NCBI RefSeq assembly: GCF_036884655.1
Contig: NC_088339.1
Coordinates: forward strand, 20,799,001-20,863,000
Source of the DNA: Musa acuminata AAA Group
Taxonomy: Eukaryota; Streptophyta; Magnoliopsida; Zingiberales; Musaceae
Direction of reading: 5' to 3'
DNA length: 64,000 nt
In this document: piece after piece, positions 59,750 to 64,000 of the stretch
Numbering within the stretch: position 1 is the stretch's first letter
How the letters are laid out: the number at the start of each line of letters is the position of its first letter
Notes under the pieces: model-generated
Seen by the model: the letters and a program-made list of their open reading frames with translations, nothing else
Database searches by the model: none
What the model was told of the DNA's origin: nothing
Made by a program: the position numbers and the translations under genes

Positions 59750-61130
59750 CAAAGAAATGAAAGAGGAGGGAGTGAGGGGTGCGCAGGTTAGCCGGGGAGG
59801 GCGCAGGATACCGTGGCCGGAGGGCGAGTAGGCAAGGCGGCTTTTGGGAGGGGAATTTGGTCCGTTATGTGGAGCTTTCGCCACGCATCCTGCCCCACAG
59901 AGAGCCCCACAACTGCACCCTCTCCACTGAGAAATTGGCGAATATGGGTCCCATTTAAACACAGCGTCTACTGGCGAAAACCGTTGGTACAGATTCCATG
60001 TGGTCAATGGAGGGGCACTTTAACGGAGTGGGTCCCACATGGGAGGTAATATTATAATAATGTATACCGGTTTGGACCCAAACCGCAACTTGGCCTCGGT
60101 GCCTGGGTTGGCACGGACAGCGGGAGCCAAACGCCAAGCCACAGGATTAATACGTCCAGACATGGCTTGACCAATAGAAAAGCGCCTTGAAGGCATGTAA
60201 CCCATATCCTGACCGGTCCAATCACCCTTGTGGCCCGTGGTTGGTTTAAGAGCAAATCTTCAGTCACTCGACAAAGACACCCAAGGAAGACCCAAGGAAC
60301 GTGGATGAGTAAAAGGCACAATGGTCCACCGGGATCCACGCGCTTGAGATGACATGGAGGGATTACACTACCTACGTATTGTGGATGGTACAGTCGATCA
60401 TGTCGACTTTAGTTACCTAATGAAGTGAACTCGATGTGGAATTTTACCTCTAAAAAAATCTTTAATATTAGACTTCCCTTAATTACGACCTCGACCAACA
60501 TCGCCTCCACCCATCGCCCCCTGCTCCCACCGTGAGCGACAATACTCATCGCTTCCTCTCCCTCCTCCCTTTTCCCTTCTCCTCCCCCTCCTCCTCCGTC
60601 ACCCACCCTTCCCATCGCCCGTTGCCTCCTCCTTCTACTCTGTTCCCCCTCCTACCCTCTCCTCCTCTGTTGCCCATCCTTCCTCGTTGCAGTGGGAGCA
60701 AACGGAGGCGACTTCTATGCACCGTCGCGCCCGCGAACAACAGCCTTATCCCTCTCTTTCAGCAAGGTCGCCTCCACGGAGGCATGGACAAGCGCCTCTG
60801 ACACCTCTTCGCGGCTAACGTCCACCATCCTTTTGAGTCGGAGCTCCTCCAGGTGCGACCAAACCTCTGCTATCGCCTCGACCTCGCCGCCTTAGTCGCT
60901 GGGCACCAAGTTAAAATCAACACTGCACAAACCTCTGGTACCTCGACCTCTGCCATTGCTCTACCTGCCTACTCCCATTGTGACTAAGAAAGGTAGGTGG
61001 TGAGGGAGGAGGAGCGATGGACAACGAAGAAGAAGGGTTTGCGATGAAGCCGGAGGGGGGAAGAGGAGGGGGAGCAAGTGACCCCTCTTTTATTTTGAAG
61101 GTAAAATGGCCTAACTTGATTTAATTCTCT
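59750..61130. other. PP2C upstream region and CT-rich stretch
   Basis: Contains the presumed PP2C promoter. 60530-60720 is a CCTCC/CTTC-rich low-complexity stretch whose ORFs lack any domain. No gene supported. Confidence 0.5.
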
Positions 61131-61836
61131 CTAAAGCTGAGCAAGGAGATGAGTATTATCTATATTAACTAATAAATGCTAATTCTAATCCTTGCTTCTT
61201 TGCATGATTATGGATTACATGCTTATTCTAAACCATTAAAATATTAATCTACATTTTTGCGCATTATGTGATAACTCTTTCCTGTCATTTACCTAAACTA
61301 AATTTACATTTTAATTAATCATGCATTAAATATATCGACAAACAAGTTCCATTAGTTACAACAAAAATCATAGAATAACAGGAGTATTTTTGTCATTTTA
61401 AATCATAAGTTTGGTGAAATTGTATATATATAAATATCATGTAAATGGTTTATGTATTTACACTTCTAAATTTGAGTTTAATGCATACATTCCTACAAAA
61501 CCCAAAGACTTACAAGTATCATTATAGTTAATCCCAATCAATTGATCATAAGCATAATAACATTGAAACTCAAATTTATATTAAAATCTACTTCGGAAGT
61601 ACTAAAAAAAATGAGAGGTAAAACAATTGATGAAAGTAAGTCAAAGTATATCAGAATATTTAAAATTTTAACTTTATAAAAATCAACAATAATCCTAATT
61701 AATAGTAGTTAACTTTAGTTTATTGGACATTTGTTATCCAGAATAATATGAAAGTTTTGAATATTTTGCAATGATCTATATGCAAAATCTTAATTTTTTA
61801 AAGGGATATATATAATATTAATATTTTAATGTAAAA

Positions 61837-61876
<40 letters not shown>

Positions 61877-62008
61877 TTTTAATTGATAAAAAGAATAAAG
61901 AATATCTACAAATATTTAAAAATTTATTTTGATAAAGTTAATACTGACCATGATTATTAGACAGGTGTTTAATGAGAGTACTATGAAAGATTTAAATATT
62001 TAAAAAGT

Positions 62009-62039
<31 letters not shown>

Positions 62040-62990
62040 TTATATTTATATAGAAAATTATAAGATAATCTTTAAAAAAAAAGCTCCTAATGAGTTTTAG
62101 GAGATGAACTTTGATCATAATATCTTCAATTAAATTATAAAAAGATAGTGATTATCATTTAACTAGGTTTGACTTGATTTTTTAAGATTGAACTAATATT
62201 TTTAGATGAACAGATCAAGTAAACCTTACCTATTCAATTTAATTTAACTAAGTCTTATATTACTCTCTTTTTCTTTTTCTTTTTTCAAATTATCCCCACC
62301 CCCACTTCCACTCCCACTCCTCCTCCCACATCTCCCTTCCATTGGTTTCCTCCTCATTCTCCTCCCACTCTACCTATGCTTCCTCCTCCCACTCAATTGT
62401 CGTCGCTTTCTCTCACTTCACTTTTGTCTCATGCTTCTCCTCCCACTCCACCTCCATCATGATCTCCTCCACTTCACCACTTCCTCCCCCTTTCTCCGTA
62501 GCTTCATTATTCCTCACCTACAACTTCTCCTGCTCCTCCTCCCCTATTCTCTCACCGGTCCTCCACTATTTTACTCAAGTTATGCTCATTCACATAATAT
62601 ATTAAAAATATATTTTTTTATATAAAATTCTTTTAAATTTATTATGAAACTGAAAAACCTACTTAAGTTATCATAAAAAAATATATATATATATTAATTT
62701 TTATATAAAATTATCCTAAATTTATCATAAAACTAATCACAAAATCTTATATTTTCTATTTCATATATTAACTTAGTTATACTCAAAATTAAAATAAGTT
62801 AAATTTGATTACCTAGTCTATTTTAATATTTTTAATTTTTTAATATATTTTAAGGATAATTAATTATCGAAACTTCAAAATTCTACTATAATATGATTCT
62901 AACAAAAAGTTTACTATTTTTATAATAAATTTAAAAATAAAGTTTATATAAAATTAATATATCTTAATACATTTTGTGAACGAGTGCAAC
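61131..62990. other. AT-rich intergenic DNA with microsatellites
   Basis: (TA)n at 61839-61872 and near 62012-62050, and a CT-rich low-complexity block at 62268-62560. No gene recognised. Confidence 0.6.
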
Positions 62991-63019
62991 TTGATTGTAA
63001 TTTTTGTGTAACTTGAATG

Positions 63020-63110
63020 TAAGGGATCCGACCCGACTCAATTTGATCTGAAAGGATCCGACTTGAATTGATATGATCTAAAGGGATTCGACTTGATCTG
63101 GATCGAGCAG
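63020..63110. repeat. Short tandem repeat around ggatccgacttgaattgat
   Basis: About three imperfect units of roughly 28-30 bp (ggatccgacccgactcaatt, ggatccgacttgaattgat, ggattcgacttgatctgg). Confidence 0.6.
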
Positions 63111-63219
63111 GCCCACAGATCAGTCAGGCTTAAAATAGCTCGATTTAGAGGTATTATCATAATTTTTTTTAAATAGATGCCTCTTAATAAAAATCAGGAA
63201 CGACATCGGATAAAAGCTT

Positions 63220-64000
63220 ACTATTAGGGGTTTTTTTAGTAAATTATATATTATTTAAAAAAAATATATACACTAGGGTAATTTATTAGAAAAAAACCCT
63301 TGGACTTTTATCGTATGGCACCCTTATAATTACTTTTTTTATCAAGGGGTGCTTTTTTTAAAAATTCCAATGGTGCCTTTGAATTGGACAATTTCAAGCC
63401 ATAGATATGCAGGTTGGTTCAGTCCAGTCTAGGCATCACATGATTTTTTACGAATTGGGTTAGGTCCGATCACAATGAATCGAGTTGAATTTTATTGAAT
63501 TTGCTGAGGAGTATAATCTTTTAGTAAATTATATAAAAGTTATTACATGAGGGTTTTTTTTAGTAAATTATATAAAATTTTTAAAAAAATATATACACTA
63601 GGGTAATTTATTAAAAAAACCCATAATATTAGATTTTTATCATATGACACCCCTATAATTATTTTTTTTTTATCAAGGGGTGCTTTTTTTTAAATTTCCA
63701 ATGGTGCCTTTGAATTGGATAATCTCAAGCCAGCAGATTGGTTCGGTCCGGTTTAAGTAAATTGAATCGTGTTAGGTCTGATCACAATGAATCGAGTTGA
63801 ATTTTATTGAATCTGCTGATAAATATAATCTTTTAGTAAATTATATAAAATTTATTACATTGAGGGTTTTTTTAGTAAATTATATAATTTTTTAAAAAAA
63901 TATATATACATTAGAGTAATTTATCTAAAAATATTATCATACGACACCCCTATAATTAATTTTTTTTTTTTATCAAGGGGTGTTTTTTAAAATTCCAATG
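63220..64000. repeat. Tandem repeat of about 315-325 bp, running off the window
   Basis: The word cactagggtaattta recurs at 63271 and 63596, and a variant at 63909. Each unit also holds atcaaggggtgctttttt, caatggtgcctttgaattgga and gatcacaatgaatcgagttgaatttt. About two and a half units are visible. Confidence 0.88.

Noticed and set aside
60532..60895. Serine/proline-rich ORFs near 60.5-60.9 kb
   Set aside because: Low-complexity CCTCC/CTTC sequence; no motif and no splice-supported extension.
62342..62625. Serine-rich ORFs at 62.3-62.6 kb
   Set aside because: CT-rich low complexity, no domain.

Overview
The window is nuclear DNA of a flowering plant, most likely a non-grass monocot. The evidence is spliced plant genes (a prefoldin subunit, a clade-D-like PP2C phosphatase, an UPBEAT1-like small HLH protein) set among Ty1-copia (Sirevirus-like) and Ty3-gypsy (Tat-lineage) LTR retrotransposons whose primer-binding sites are of plant type. 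A banana relative would fit the repeat style, but that is a weak inference.

Layout. 1-8860 is a young, minus-strand, gag-only Sirevirus-like element (S1) whose left LTR runs 8 bp off the window. 8861-41860 is essentially one old minus-strand Tat-lineage gypsy element, with LTR/PBS remnant near 41.4 kb, gag 41.2-40.0 kb, protease, RT, RNase H and integrase down to 34.7 kb. A plus-strand (antisense) ORF and a ~78-bp minisatellite lie downstream of pol. The antisense ORF is split by 24.4 kb of nested insertions. A solo LTR of a copia family (outer LTR, 9840-34243) is interrupted by a full but decayed copia element of the same family (H, 10437-33157). H carries the gag-only Sirevirus-like element S2 (10914-17082) in its 5' LTR and the Sirevirus-like element S3, with decayed gag and pol (18602-26551), in its leader. 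Target-site duplications and alignment continuity support each level. A chromovirus fragment (about 37983-39057) sits in the Tat pol region.

42.2-59.6 kb is a gene island with three genes, all on the minus strand. They are prefoldin subunit 3 (six exons, 192 aa), a one-exon UPBEAT1-like HLH gene whose upstream region carries a multiplied TRIM-like element, and a four-exon PP2C (372 aa). The first PP2C intron holds an intact-ended 3.8-kb Tat-lineage element (55052-58856, TSD AGAAC). That element keeps only gag, a 17-residue footprint of RT and two arrays of a 57-bp repeat.

59.6-64 kb is the PP2C upstream region followed by AT-rich, CT-rich and tandemly repeated intergenic DNA. The three host genes have unrelated roles (chaperone, signalling, transcription). 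The main interest lies in retrotransposon nesting, gag-only derivatives and TE-gene juxtapositions.
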